From: Serripes groenlandicus
Taxonomy: Eukaryota; Mollusca; Bivalvia; Cardiida; Cardiidae
Length of the DNA stretch: 64,000 bases
Direction: 5' to 3'
Assembly (NCBI GenBank): GCA_031761405.1
Contig: JASEVX010000001.1
Coordinates: 22,773,270 to 22,837,269, forward strand
Positions 44,170 to 54,565 of the stretch are shown in pieces. Numbering within the stretch: the first letter of the stretch is position 1; every line of letters begins with the position of its first letter. A program made the translations under genes and the position numbers. The notes under the pieces are model-generated. The model made no database searches. It had not been told where the DNA came from and saw nothing but the letters and a program-made list of their open reading frames with translations.

Positions 44170-44460
44170 TAGTGCTGATGAATTGAGAATAAAAGCATTG
44201 CAGTGCTGACGGCCTGGCGGCTGCTGGAAGGTTGGATTTTTCGACGCACGGGCCCTAAAGCCCCCCCCCCGCCACCCCGGATAATCCGCCACTGTATAGT
44301 TTACGTGACTTCTTTCGTGAGGTGGAGGGAGTCGGGCACGGGTCATATGTCCCCCCACTAAATCCGCCACTATATTTGCTACGCTTTTTCTTTGTTTAGA
44401 ATTAATCTTTCGTCGCACGGGCCCCCTACGGCCCCCGGTTAATCCGCCACTGTATTTTCC
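44170..44460. mobile_element. Fragments of an element with CAGTGGCGGA-type ends
   Basis: The phrase 'ggataatccgccactgtata' and its variants ('taaatccgccactatatt', 'ggttaatccgccactgtatt') occur three times with GC-rich 'gcacgggccc' between. On the minus strand this reads CAGTGGCGGATTA, a usual hAT-type terminus. The copies appear as partial tandem fragments. It lies in the TNF-B intron. Confidence 0.55.
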
Positions 44461-44662
44461 ACGTGACTTCTTTCTTTTTTTCCGTTCCTCTTCGCGAATG
44501 TTAATAATGTTAACAAGCGTTATAAAAGACCTCTCGGCACATTAATTTCTAAAGCATTTCTTAAACTTATATTGGATCCCACGCATTAAGTTTGTCACTG
44601 ATGTTCCAACAACTTTAAAATGATATTTATGGGGGAGATCCTAACCTAATAAATGCAGTTAG

Positions 44663-47542
44663 GTTGAATTTAAAAATAAAAACGAAACTTATTTACTCTG
44701 TAATATATATCGTCCACCTAATACCCCAGTAGAATTTTGGAATAGATTTAACATTTGCATTGAAAAGGCGTCTGAATTGTGCAGTAAAATAGTAACAGTG
44801 GGTGATATAAATGAAGACCAGTTAAATTTAAACAACAATAAATTTCGAGATATTTTAACACTTAACAATATGGAAAACACAATAACTGAACCTACCCGAG
44901 TAACTCTTTGTACTAGAACACTTCTAGATCCAATTGGTATTACACGTAATATTCAGTACCTCCATTCTGGAATTTTTGAAACTGACAAACATATCAGTGA
45001 CCATTTTGGCACCTATATATTTCTGAAAAATTTCGGCGATACACAGACATCATACAAAAGACGTGTATGGAACTATAAACGTGCAAATTACATTTCTCTA
45101 AACGAAGCTATTCGTAACACCGACTGGTCGTTTTTACTACATGAAGATATTAATACTGCAGTTGTAAATTTTACTCATAAGTTTTTAGTTTTAGTAAAAT
45201 CAAATATTCCATATAAATTTGTTACCATTCGCCCTCGGGATCGACCGTGGTATAATTCGGAAATTCGTAAATCGTCAAAAAAACGCGACCGTTATAAACA
45301 TACCGCAACAATTACTGGTAAACTGTCTGACTGGTCGAGATACAAACATATACGTAATAAAGTTAACAATATGAAGAAACAAGCTAAAGAAATATTTTTT
45401 AACGATATTGAGTTTACTTTAAATGACATTAGTTCCAGTAATCCTCGTCAATATTGGAAACTAGTAAAAATGCTTGTTAAAGGCAATTCATCCAATTGTG
45501 AATTTATCCCTCCATTACTAAATGAAAACAACACTTATTCCTTCTCGGATATAGAGAAAGCGAATACCCTTAATAACTATTTCACGTCAATTTCAAATAT
45601 TGATGACACTCAAGCAAGATTGCCACCTTTTTCGGAAAAAACTGATAAACAACTTTTTGATTTTACTATTACCGAACAAGATACTATGGATGTCTTATCT
45701 AATTTAAACATAAATAAAGCTAACGGACCAGACGAAATAAGTCATCGTATGCTAAAAGAAACATTTAAAACCATTTGTGTTCCACTAACTATCATATTTA
45801 ATAGGTCCCTACAAGAAAGCACGTTTCCCGACTTTTGGAAAAACAGTCACGTCATGCCTTTATTTAAAAAGGGTGATAAAAATATTGCATCGAATTACCG
45901 TCCAATATCGCTCATTAGTTGCGTTGGCAAAGTCATGGAACGCGTCGTCTTTAAATATATGTATAACTACTTGCATGCAAATGATCTTATTTATAACAAA
46001 CAGTCGGGGTTTCTCCCAGGTCATTCGACAGTTTACCAGTTAATTGACATATATAACCAAATTTGCTCTGCTTTTGATGAACGAAAGTCTACATGTATAA
46101 TATTTTGTGATATTAGTAAAGCATTTGATAGGGTATGGCATTCAGGGTTGCTTCATAAACTTAGACAATATGGGATAGGGGGGGCAATAATTAACTGGAT
46201 TACCAGTTACTTGAAAAATCGCAGCCAAAAAGTTTTTGTGGGGTCTTCGTTTTCTGATGTTGAACAGTTACATGCTGGAGTTCCCCAGGGATCTGTCTTA
46301 GGGCCTCTTTTCTTTCTTGTTTATGTTAATGATATTACTGAGTCCCTTTTAAGTATTTCTCGACTTTATGCTGACGACAGCTCACTTGCCGTTAGCTCTG
46401 ACAATATCGACTATATAGAAACTACGCTCAATCACGATTTACTTATGATATCGGACTGGGCTCAACGATGGTTAGTGAATTTTAATCCTTCGAAAACTGA
46501 AGCTATGTTTTTAACCCTTGCCAAAAACAATATTGTAAGACCATCGTTATTATTTGACAATATTCAGCTTGATTACGTTAAAACCCATAAACATCTTGGA
46601 GTGACCCTAAGTGATGATGGTACTTGGCATGCTCACATTTCAAACATAACGTCCTCAGCATCAAAAGTACTAGGGACAATGAAAATGTTAAAATTCAAAC
46701 TTAAAAGAACTACTCTTAACCAAATATACATCTCATATTTAAGACCAATTTTAGAATATGCATCAATTATCTGGGACAATTGCACAACTTATGAAAAGGA
46801 ACTTCTTGAAAAGCTCCAATACGACGCTGCCAGAGCAGTCACTGGTCTAACCAGATCTGTTTCAATTAATAATCTTATAAATGAAATTGGATGGGTTTCA
46901 TTATCAGATAGACGAAAATTACAAAAATTAGTTCTTATTTTTAAATATAAAAATGGTGATCTGCCAAGCTATTTAAACGATCTTATGCCAGAAATGGTTA
47001 GAGATAATAATACATATAATCTAAGAAACCAGCTTGACTACGCAACTGTTGCTCGTCGTCTTGAAATTTATTCTAAATCAGTATTACCGTCTTCCATTAA
47101 ACTTTGGAACGATCTAGACATTGAAACAAGAAACTCTGATACTCTTTTCTCATTTAAAAGTAAGCTTCGACGATTATTCAAACCAACCGTTGTTCCAAAA
47201 TATTTTATTGTAGGTGAGCGATTCTTACAAACCCACCATGCCCGAATTCGAAACAAATGCAGCAACCTTAATTATGATCTATTCAATAACCATTTACGTG
47301 ATAATCATCAATGCAGTTGCGGATCTGTGCGTGAAGACGCAGAACATTTCTTTTTTCGTTGCCAACTGTATCTTAACCAACGACGTCTACTATTCACCAA
47401 TTCGAGGCAGTATCACCCTCTAAGTTGCAAAAAGCTACTGTTTGGCATCGACAATTTATCAGATGATCAAAATGCAGATCTACTTAAAAATGCTCAACAA
47501 TACATAAAACAAACAAGACGTTTTGAAACGCCAAATGCGTAA
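44663..47542 (+). CDS. CR1/Jockey-type LINE polyprotein, nearly intact, 5' truncated
   Basis: One uninterrupted frame of 959 codons from just after a TAG at 44660. It opens inside the EEP endonuclease (NIYRPPNTPVEFW, then VTVGDINEDQL, then ISDHFGTYIFL), so the N-terminal third of that domain is missing. The RT follows in order: NKANGPDEISHRMLKE, VMPLFKKGDK, NYRPISLISC, QSGFLPGHST, CIIFCDISKAFDRV (motif A), GVPQGSVLGPLFF and RLYADDSSLAV near 46365 with the active-site Asp pair. A C-terminal CSCGSVREDAEHFFFRC is Cys-rich. No RNase H was recognised. The lack of stops over nearly 1000 codons means a young insertion, though it cannot be autonomous without its 5' end. It lies antisense in the TNF-B intron. 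Confidence 0.92.
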   Translation, partial: VEFKNKNETYLLCNIYRPPNTPVEFWNRFNICIEKASELCSKIVTVGDINEDQLNLNNNKFRDILTLNNMENTITEPTRVTLCTRTLLDPIGITRNIQYLHSGIFETDKHISDHFGTYIFLKNFGDTQTSYKRRVWNYKRANYISLNEAIRNTDWSFLLHEDINTAVVNFTHKFLVLVKSNIPYKFVTIRPRDRPWYNSEIRKSSKKRDRYKHTATITGKLSDWSRYKHIRNKVNNMKKQAKEIFFNDIEFTLNDISSSNPRQYWKLVKMLVKGNSSNCEFIPPLLNENNTYSFSDIEKANTLNNYFTSISNIDDTQARLPPFSEKTDKQLFDFTITEQDTMDVLSNLNINKANGPDEISHRMLKETFKTICVPLTIIFNRSLQESTFPDFWKNSHVMPLFKKGDKNIASNYRPISLISCVGKVMERVVFKYMYNYLHANDLIYNKQSGFLPGHSTVYQLIDIYNQICSAFDERKSTCIIFCDISKAFDRVWHSGLLHKLRQYGIGGAIINWITSYLKNRSQKVFVGSSFSDVEQLHAGVPQGSVLGPLFFLVYVNDITESLLSISRLYADDSSLAVSSDNIDYIETTLNHDLLMISDWAQRWLVNFNPSKTEAMFLTLAKNNIVRPSLLFDNIQLDYVKTHKHLGVTLSDDGTWHAHISNITSSASKVLGTMKMLKFKLKRTTLNQIYISYLRPILEYASIIWDNCTTYEKELLEKLQYDAARAVTGLTRSVSINNLINEIGWVSLSDRRKLQKLVLIFKYKNGDLPSYLNDLMPEMVRDNNTYNLRNQLDYATVARRLEIYSKSVLPSSIKLWNDLDIETRNSDTLFSFKSKLRRLFKPTVVPKYFIVGERFLQTHHARIRNKCSNLNYDLFNNHLRDNHQCSCGSVREDAEHFFFRCQLYLNQRRLLFTNSRQYHPLSCKKLLFGIDNLSDDQNADLLKNAQQYIKQTRRFETPNA

Positions 47543-48000
47543 TATTTTCTGTAAAGAAATTATAGTAGCTGTTTAAGTAAACTAAGTAAACTTTTGGGAC
47601 GCGCGCGAGGTACGGAGGGGGGAGGTTGGCTGAGAATACTGCATGAAAGCGATTTCAATTTCATTGTTGCTATTTTTTTTTTTTTTTTTCATATTTTCTA
47701 TTTATTTATTTTTTTCTTGTATGACTATATGTTGTTTATATATTCGACTCATCTTACCTTACCACAACCTGCTCTAAGGGGAGGGCCGTCACTAATGTTG
47801 GTAAAACTTGTGGCCCAACCCTTTTGTCTTTGATCTCAATATATATAACTATTAATTAATTAATTAATTTGCATGCATTTCAATTCTATTTGTAAGCTGC
47901 TTATATGTACACATAATCTGTGCAATGTATTATAAAACATGTATTGATATCTTCTGCAATAAAATAGTATTAAACTAGCAGTTTTGTTGAATCCATGATG
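47543..48000 (+). mobile_element. 3' region of the CR1/Jockey-type LINE
   Basis: Untranslated tail with a T-run of about 17 near 47675, then 'ccttaccacaacctgctcta', 'tgtggcccaacccttttgtc' and a (TTAA)n stretch near 47855. It probably ends near 'aaaatagtattaaactagca'. The exact end and target duplication were not defined, because the 5' end is also uncertain. Confidence 0.55.
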
Positions 48001-48375
48001 AACTATTTTTTCGCGCAGTTTCTCATGCGTTGTTTGGTGCTTACAGCAATTGTTGGCAGGCTGCCAACTCCGAAAAAAATGATATTACTACTATGACCAG
48101 GGGCTAAAAACTGAGTGAAAAATCGGGATCGTCAGACGCTTTTAATGTTACATAAAGCGCTTTCAATACACGGATCATATTACGCAATATTATCTATTTT
48201 TCTTTTTTTGGCTATACCCGTTCACTGAATCGTGATTTCGCTTGAAAATCCAGTGTCGCTTATCTCTGTGTTTATATGTCTCTGACATGATCCATATTCG
48301 AACTTGGCCTAGAAATAAGATATAGAAACTGAATAAGTTTCATGAAGATTAGATGATAATAGTGGCCTCAAGAGT

Positions 48376-48522
48376 ACGGAATTTCGTTAGGCGTTTTCGT
48401 CATCGTACTTTTGAGTTTTCGTCATCGTGTTTTCGCGTTTTCGTCATCGTACTTTCGTGATTTCGTGTTTTCGCGTTTCAGATTATTTCATTCATAGGCG
48501 ATGGCCCTAACGGAATTCCGTA
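48376..48522. mobile_element. 147-bp MITE with ACGGAATT ends
   Basis: Inverted ends ACGGAATTTCGTTAGG and CCTAACGGAATTCCGT; direct repeat CAAGAGT on both sides (48369-48375, 48523-48529), with an eighth base possible. The interior is a short-period repeat of 'gttttcgtcatcgtac'. No coding content. The 7-8 bp duplication fits hAT- or P-like transposases; which one is not decided. Confidence 0.85.
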
Positions 48523-48647
48523 CAAGAGTGTTAACAAGCAAAGTTTTGACGACGGACAAAAGGCGATCCCAAAAACTCACATTGAGCACTGATTTAAAAA
48601 AGTTCTGCTTCGCCTCAAAGCGCTTATCAGCAAGTGAATATACGTAC

Positions 48648-48772
48648 CTGGTGTCAAGTTAAAAACTGTATTGGTGCATTCGGCTAACACATGTCCGGGA
48701 ACTCGGTGTACAAGAACAATCTGAATACATTCCAGAACTAGTCTTTGTGCCTTTCTCAAGCAGTGTTCGAAA
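48648..48772 (-). CDS. Probable upstream exon of TNF-B
   Basis: The minus-strand acceptor 'ctatcgttccag' and donor 'acaccag|gtacgt' bound 125 nt. Only one frame is open throughout; it ends in phase 1, exactly what the TNF-B exon at 43.89 kb requires. It encodes 41 residues, including CLRKAQRLVLECIQIVLVHR and ending ECTNTVFNLTP. There is no membrane segment or TNF signature, so it would be stalk or the start of the domain. The link rests on strand, phase and good splice sites. It could belong to another gene. The membrane-anchor exon of TNF-B was not found upstream. Confidence 0.45.
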
Positions 48773-48854
48773 CTGGAACGATAGGTAACAAATCTCAAAA
48801 GCTAACCACTCGGCCAAAACAAATTCTTTATTCATTTTCTCCCGTCACAACATT

Positions 48855-49449
48855 GTCTGCAACAGTTTGACGCCTCTGCAGCGTTCGAGTTACGAAATCA
48901 TTGTGGCATAAAGACAAATTGCTCATGATAAGAAATTTCTCATTTTGCCACAATGTTTTCATCTTTATTCAATCATTATTATTTCAGTTTAAGAGTTTCA
49001 ATATTTTGACTTAATGTTCTCAAAGTCGTCTGCTGCAGATTTGGTATAATTGGGGTTTAATCCACCTGTGTATAGTGAAGCTTCACGCGAGCCTTCGCAG
49101 CATCCACACAGTCTCACCAGAGTCTTTACTGTCCGCCTAAATCCTATATCGACTTAAGTGCATAATCTGACAGAATACTATTAACCTTTTTATGATCCCG
49201 TTTCGGAAAGTCATTAAGACCCTAAATTCCAAGACATGATTCATTTATTTAACCCTTTCCCACATACAGCCTTTGCTGCAGACGACTTTTGAAATCGTTG
49301 TGACAAAAGGATAAATTGCTCAAAGCGGGTTCGGCTTTTGTCACAATGTTTTCAATTCTAATCAACAATTAATAGATATTTTCTATATTTTTGCTTAGAT
49401 GTTTTCAATGTCGTCTGCTACAGAGTTGTCGTATGTGGGCAAGGGTTAA
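48855..49449. mobile_element. Family P MITEs, two copies
   Basis: A diverged copy at about 48855-49058 ('gcctctgcagcgttcgagtt' to 'gtcgtctgctgcagatttgg'). A complete one at 49249-49449 has TTAA at both ends and the core 'gacaaaaggataaattgctc'. Confidence 0.8.
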
Positions 49450-49497
49450 CTGACTAAGTTGATTGTGAAATATTTTTAAGCACCCGAATGTCTTGGG

Positions 49498-49710
49498 AAG
49501 GTGTTTTATGCATCTTTCAACATGTTTTAGGTCAAACCGCGGTGTTTACTTGGTTAGTTACCAGAACTACTGGTCTATTGATACTGACAAGTCAGACTTC
49601 ATCCTAACACCCACAACCCTGAGCAGTAAGAAGGGAAATTAATTTCTATCAGTGTTAGTCTTTGGTATGACCAAGCCCGGGATCGAACCCATGACTTCCC
49701 GAACCAATGT
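49498..49710 (-). mobile_element. Type 1 SINE
   Basis: Plus-sense 'aggtcaaaccgcggtgttta', 'aactactggtctattgatac', 'acaaccctgagcagtaagaa' and 'cccgggatcgaacccatgac' (B box complement). The tail is present but diverged. Confidence 0.75.
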
Positions 49711-50328
49711 TAAAGTCTTTAGTGTGACCAGTCGGGGACTGCACGTATATGTCAGCGTCCTAGAAACTCAACTAGTACTCGCGCAAAGTGTGCGGGAAGA
49801 TTATACTTAAATGTGTCTCGTGGAAAGCAAGCGAGTAATAAAATAATATCATGAAAACAGCGCAGCGTCAGTTCTGATTGTTTTTCTGGGTAATCAGAAC
49901 TGCTGCTACGTTGTTTACAAAAGACTGATTCGTTCCATGAATTGGTTCCGATTTAATTTAATCGAGTTATCCCCATGTACGTGTTATCGCGAGTCCGTTG
50001 TAATGACTTTTCAGAAGCGCGTTGCATTGCAACACTGAAAGACAATTGACAGTAACGTCAAAGCCCATCCTTAGAATACCATCATAAAGGCTTAGTTAAT
50101 ATTGTATGCATGTCTGAGTTATTAGATTACATTCGCTTTTGTTTGTATAAATGGGGAGAGGACCATGGTACTTCTCAATGCCGTAATTTTATACAAGATC
50201 GAATGAGCGGGGTTTTCCTTTGGGACTTTTCCAACATAAACGGTGCGAGAACTTGTTAAGTATCTATGAAACAGCATGATTGATAGAAGATGTATGAAAA
50301 TATGTTACGGTGTTGTGCCGTAGACAGA
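49711..50328. other. No gene recognised
   Basis: A partial echo of the SINE ('taaagtctttagtgtgacca') at 49710-49740, then unremarkable DNA. A short inverted repeat, 'cagttctgattg' with 'taatcagaactg', lies at 49869-49911. No exon was identified. Confidence 0.4.
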
Positions 50329-50629
50329 CAGGGGCGTAGCTTTGCAATAATCAATGTGTAGGCAGTCTCGTGAGAAAATCAACATTGTGGACTATGCGTA
50401 AAGTATCGACCCGGATCAGCCTAAGTATGCCACACAGGCCTACCCGGATAGACACTTTCGTGGATTTTCTGTTTCAGGAATAACTACTCTATACATCTAT
50501 CCCCCTAAGACGAAATGTGTCGACCGGATCAGCCTGCGCGGACAGCAGATGTCTATCGCCGCAGCTGCATTTTGGGGGCATTTTGAGAAAAAATGTGTAG
50601 GCACGTGCCTAAAGGGAGCTACGCCCCTG
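50329..50629 (+). mobile_element. Composite CAGGGGCGTAGC MITE, copy 4
   Basis: CAGGGGCGTAGCTTTG to GAGCTACGCCCCTG, flanked by ACAGA on both sides (50324-50328, 50630-50634). It is shorter than the others through deletions in the family G-like part, for example after 'gcctgcgcggacagca'. Confidence 0.88.
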
Positions 50630-50678
50630 ACAGACAGACATTTAGAGCAATTGGTAGGCTATATGGCACGGGAGCTTA

Positions 50679-50882
50679 GCCCTTTCCCACATTTAACAAA
50701 TCTGCAGCAAATTACTTTAAAAACATTTAGTTAAATGTATGGAAACTCTTTGAATGAAGTTGAAAACATTGTGTCAAATGGAGAAATTGCTCGTCATGAG
50801 CACTCTCTTCTTTTGCAAAAATGTTTTCGTAACTCGAACGCTGCAGAGGCGTCAAAAGGCGTCTGTGTGTTGGTTCGAGTTA
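50679..50882. mobile_element. Family P MITE
   Basis: 'ttagccctttcccacattta' at the left, core 'gagaaattgctcgtcatgag', right end 'tgtgttggttcgagttaaaa' (mutated). The 'aactcgaacgctgcagaggc' variant is shared with the copy at 48.87 kb. Confidence 0.75.
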
Positions 50883-51397
50883 AAAGCCTTCCTCTCGTAT
50901 TATAGAATGAATAACATCAATCAGTATTATGAAAGCCTTAATTAAATATTAATGTTTATCCATTAGAACAGCCATTGAATATATTTGTCCTGTAAAACAA
51001 AACTTGTTTTGAACAATTATAGAATTAAATTGCACGTACACATCGTGCAATACATCCGAGTCAAGTCTAGCGGTGAAACAAATTGCTACTGCTTTCATTA
51101 ATTTAATTTTACTGTGTGTTTGTAGACCCTTTGTCCATTGTATTAGTTTCCATGCATTACAAAATTGTCTTCAAAGTTGGCTGAAAGTTGGCTCAAACTT
51201 TGGTTCATTTTTTTTTATTTTGTCTCCTTTGTTTTTTTCAATTTTGCGAAAGTGTTGGCGAAAGGCAAATCTGTCCAGGAGAGGCCCCGACGGTCCCATT
51301 GATTCTCCGTCACAGAATCATGTAAATGTATATTGGATTATAACGAGATGGGCTTCACTTCTGTTTTATTGTAAACAAAAAAATACATATAATTAAT
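50883..51397. other. No gene recognised
   Basis: AT-rich. A 107-codon plus frame (51073-51396) has a Cys/Phe-rich, low-information composition, no supported splice sites and no homology that I recognise; it is not called. Confidence 0.4.
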
Positions 51398-51661
51398 TAA
51401 GTCGTCCCGCGGGGAAACCAACATTGCTGAAGCTGCGTAATATATCGATCCAGATCAGCCTGTGCAGTCCGCGCAGGCTAATCCGAGCCGACACATTTTG
51501 TCTCAGTGGGATAGAGTTATAGAGTAAGGATTCCTGAAACAGAAAATACAAAGGAGGCGAAAAGTGTCTATCCGAGTTAGCCTGCGATGCATGCTTTGGC
51601 TGGTCAGGGTCGATACTTTATGCAGAGTCCACGATTTTGTTTTGCTCGTAATTCGGCTCAT
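51398..51661 (-). mobile_element. Family G MITE
   Basis: Inverse orientation: 'gtcgtcccgcggggaaacca' at the left, 'ttcggctcatataagac' at the right. Contains 'agcctgtgcagtccgcgcag', 'gattcctgaaacagaaaata' and 'ggaggcgaaaagtgtctatc'. Confidence 0.75.
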
Positions 51662-51884
51662 ATAAGACAAATTAACATATAGACGGACAGTGAAGAAGCA
51701 AATGCATTTAGACCGCAACTCGTCAGACGCAGCAGCTTATATATATGTAATACTAATTCCATTAGTTATCGTCAGGTGGCATTTACTAAATCAATAAAGA
51801 ATTCTAGTTGTCTGTGAATCCGTATCAACCTCGATAAGGAATATCGCTATTGAAATCGCCAGCCGTAAAAACAAACTCTTTTCT

Positions 51885-51982
51885 TAACTTTTTCCCACGT
51901 GCAGACGATTTTGAAAACTTTAAAAGTAAAGGAACTTTCTTTAAACGATAAAACAATCATTGAATAAAGATGCAAACATTGT
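51885..51982. mobile_element. Family P MITE left part
   Basis: 'taactttttcccacgtgcag' and 'gaataaagatgcaaacattg' match the left arm and inner part. The element is cut at 51982 by the G-run. Confidence 0.55.

Positions 51983-52020
<38 letters not shown>
51983..52020. repeat. Poly(G) run of about 38
   Basis: A homopolymer G tract with 'aagcgggttgttgc' beyond it. It sits exactly where a family P element loses its hairpin core, so the local assembly should be treated with caution. Confidence 0.9.
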
Positions 52021-52021
<1 letters not shown>

Positions 52022-52029
52022 AGCGGGTT

Positions 52030-52600
52030 GTTGCTTACAGCTTAAAAAAAGAAAAAAATCGATTTGTATACACAGGTCATTTATGCAGAATAAAAGTAAT
52101 TAGGAAATTAATTGTGTGGTTGCTATAGACTGGGAATTGCTATACAAAGGTGGTCTAAAGTACAGGTTTGCCTGTTTATATATAGTCTCAGAATTCATCC
52201 CCAATCATTATTGATCAGATGCAAATAAATTATCAAAATGAGCAAATCTACATGATCACTTTGATCATTTAGTTCAAATCTGAGAACGGAAAACGTCCTT
52301 AAAATGGATGTGTGTATCGCTGTTTAACATTAAGTAGTTATTCGAAAAATTAATTCCTTATAAAACATATTTTACAATCGCAAAAGTATGTAAAAAAGTC
52401 GAACACACTACGAATTACATAAGAAGCGTAATGAATCTGAATATTATTTATGAAAGAAAAATATTATATTCAGTAAATATAAATATGATTAAGGAACTAA
52501 TCTTAAATGTGACATTTTGACGTGACGTCGTGTTACGCTATCAAGAACGATGAATGTGTGACTGGTCTTCGAGGTTCGTAACCTCGGGGCAACTTTCATA
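52030..52600. other. No gene recognised
   Basis: AT-rich DNA with a short relative of the 20.8-kb dispersed repeat at 52073-52165. Nothing else was recognised. Confidence 0.4.
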
Positions 52601-52629
52601 AGGAAAGATACTCCGAGGTTCTTATACAA

Positions 52630-53106
52630 TCTGTGTTTAACCCTTTCCCAGTCAGTTTGACAAAAGTAATTGTGACAAGCGTCATTCGTCTTTCACCAAT
52701 GTGCTTTACAGTATATGTGGAAAAGCAGACAGTTACTTGGAAGGAATGTTGTGTGTAATACTGGTGTGAGAAAGCTAGGAAACGCATAAGTATGTGAACT
52801 GGCTCCCGTGATATGACTGAAAAATTGTTCAAAACGAGGTTAAGCCACAATCAATCATTATCCAGTAAAACACTGGCAGCTCAGTCGGTCGGCTGTCATT
52901 CCAGGGCTTGTGAGTTCGAACCAAAGCTCGGACAACAATCTTTCCGACGTTTGACAAAAAGTCATCGTCTTTCGTCTATGTGGAAAAGCAGCCAGTTGCT
53001 TGGAATGTCTGCTGTGTGGGAAACCCAGAAAGCACGTGCGTAAGTGGGCTGGTCGCCGTGATATGACTGAACATTGTTGAAACGGCGTTAAATCCCAATC
53101 AATCAG
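52630..53106 (+). mobile_element. Two type 2 SINEs in tandem
   Basis: The first (about 52675-52856) lacks its head and ends 'gaggttaagccacaatcaat'. The second (about 52868-53106) starts with a tRNA-like head, 'ctggcagctcagtcggtcgg' and 'gtgagttcgaaccaaagctc', and ends 'acggcgttaaatcccaatca'. A family P left end ('tttaaccctttcccagtcag') precedes the first. Confidence 0.82.
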
Positions 53107-53570
53107 TTACAGTTTCCTACTTTTAAATAATTTTACTTTCATTTGAAGAGATTTCTCAGACATTTGTCTATGTGTTTTCAAATTCGTCTCCTGCAGCTTC
53201 GTTTTATGCAAATATAACCTGACCAATGTAGAGTGCAATGAAACCATTGCGGAATGGTGGGATGGCCTAATAATGCGTCAGTGTAACGATTAGTGAGTCT
53301 GTGGGGACCAAAAGGCCGTATAGAGGAAATACGAAATACTCAGCCCGAAATAGTGATTTTCGCCCAAAAAGGTGCCAGTCGCAGCGACAGACAACCTGAA
53401 ATCAACTTTTCAGTACTACCCAGCACCCATAGACTGCAATGAAAAAATGCACTGACTATTTATTGTGCCACCCTACCACTCCGCAATTGTTTCATTGCAC
53501 TCTATCGGTGCTGGGTCGTACTTACTCGAGATATAAAGCAGGCTATTTCTTAATATACACGCTTCTCGCT
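53107..53570. other. Local inverted duplication around 'ccgtatagagg'
   Basis: 'gagtgcaatgaaaccattgc' with 'ggaatggtgggatgg' near 53230 is matched in inverse by 'ccaccctaccactccgcaat' and 'ttcattgcactctatc' near 53468. Arms of about 45 bp lie roughly 200 bp apart, so this may be one more foldback element (about 53225-53510). No gene recognised. Confidence 0.55.
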
Positions 53571-53576
53571 ACTTTA

Positions 53577-53758
53577 AGCATTTCCCCCCTTATAGACTCA
53601 GTTTTACGCATTTGCAGCAGACGACTTTTGAAAACATTTTGACAAAATGAGAAATTTTATTTAATAATTAAACTATCATTTATTGAGATTTTTCTCAATT
53701 AGGCAAAGTGTTTTCAAAGTCGTCTGCTTCATATTTGTTGCATGTGGAAAAGGGTTTA
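53577..53758. mobile_element. Family P MITE, core deleted
   Basis: 'gcatttccccccttatagac' at the left and 'gtggaaaagggtttaa' at the right. The second hairpin arm is missing: 'aaaatgagaaatt' runs straight into 'ttatttaataattaaac'. Confidence 0.75.
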
Positions 53759-53884
53759 ACAAAATTTCATTATTATACTTAACATGGATTTAAAAAGCAT
53801 TTGCGAGCAAAGGAGACCAAGATCAGCACGCAAATTCGTGCAGTCTGATCTTGTTAAACACTGTTCGCTACTTATGTATTATAG

Positions 53885-54230
53885 TGGTTAGACCTGCCGA
53901 CATTTGAGCGGGGGATCAGGGTTAGATACCCGGTCAGTTGGGTCATACCATATACTTTAACATTGTTAGTTGCTTCACTCCTTAATTAGTACTCGGGGAT
54001 AGCATTACGACTGACTCGCTGACGATTTCTGACGCCTCTGCAGCAGACGGTTTTTTGAAAACATAGTGACAAAAGAAGAAATTGCTCAAAACGAGCAATT
54101 TCTCCATTTGCCACAATGTTTTCCACTTTAAGTCATAGGCTATCCATTCAATTATATAGATTTTCTACTTTTTGACAAAATATGTTCAAAGTCGTCTGCT
54201 GCAGAATTGTTGTATGAGGGAAATGGTTAA
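53885..54230. mobile_element. Type 1 SINE interrupted by a family P MITE
   Basis: SINE head and body at 53885-54022 ('tagtggttagacctgccgac', 'gttgggtcataccatatact', 'agcattacgactgactcgct'). Then a family P copy at 54023-54230, whose first 20 bp are missing and whose right end is 'gtatgagggaaatggttaag'. The SINE does not clearly resume. Confidence 0.75.
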
Positions 54231-54347
54231 GAACAATGCAATCCTAGATCAGTCTTATCTTGATAGTCACTGTTCGCTATGTATCGAAACTTACTCCATA
54301 AATGAACACGGATTGTGTGTAGTATAGTGATCTGTTATATGTAATGG

Positions 54348-54565
54348 CACCGCCTCGGTTGGGTAGTAGTAGGGCGTCCGCCACGGCTGCTGGAGGTCGC
54401 GGGTTCAATCTCAGGTCAGGTCATACCAAAGACTTTAAAAATGGTATTAATGGCTGCCTTCTTTGTCGCACGAACAGGGCTAAGGGGTTAGCAATACGCC
54501 TGGCTGACTAGTGTCAGGCTAAATGGACCAGTAGTACTGCTATCCTACCCAGGAAATTTAATTAA
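54348..54565 (+). mobile_element. Type 1 SINE, nearly full length
   Basis: The head 'ccgcctcggttgggtagtag' and the B-box-like 'cgcgggttcaatctcaggtc' are intact. The body follows through 'tggaccagtagtactgctat' and ends near 'ccaggaaattta'; the usual 3' tail is replaced by 'attaaagagtatatattg'. Confidence 0.82.
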
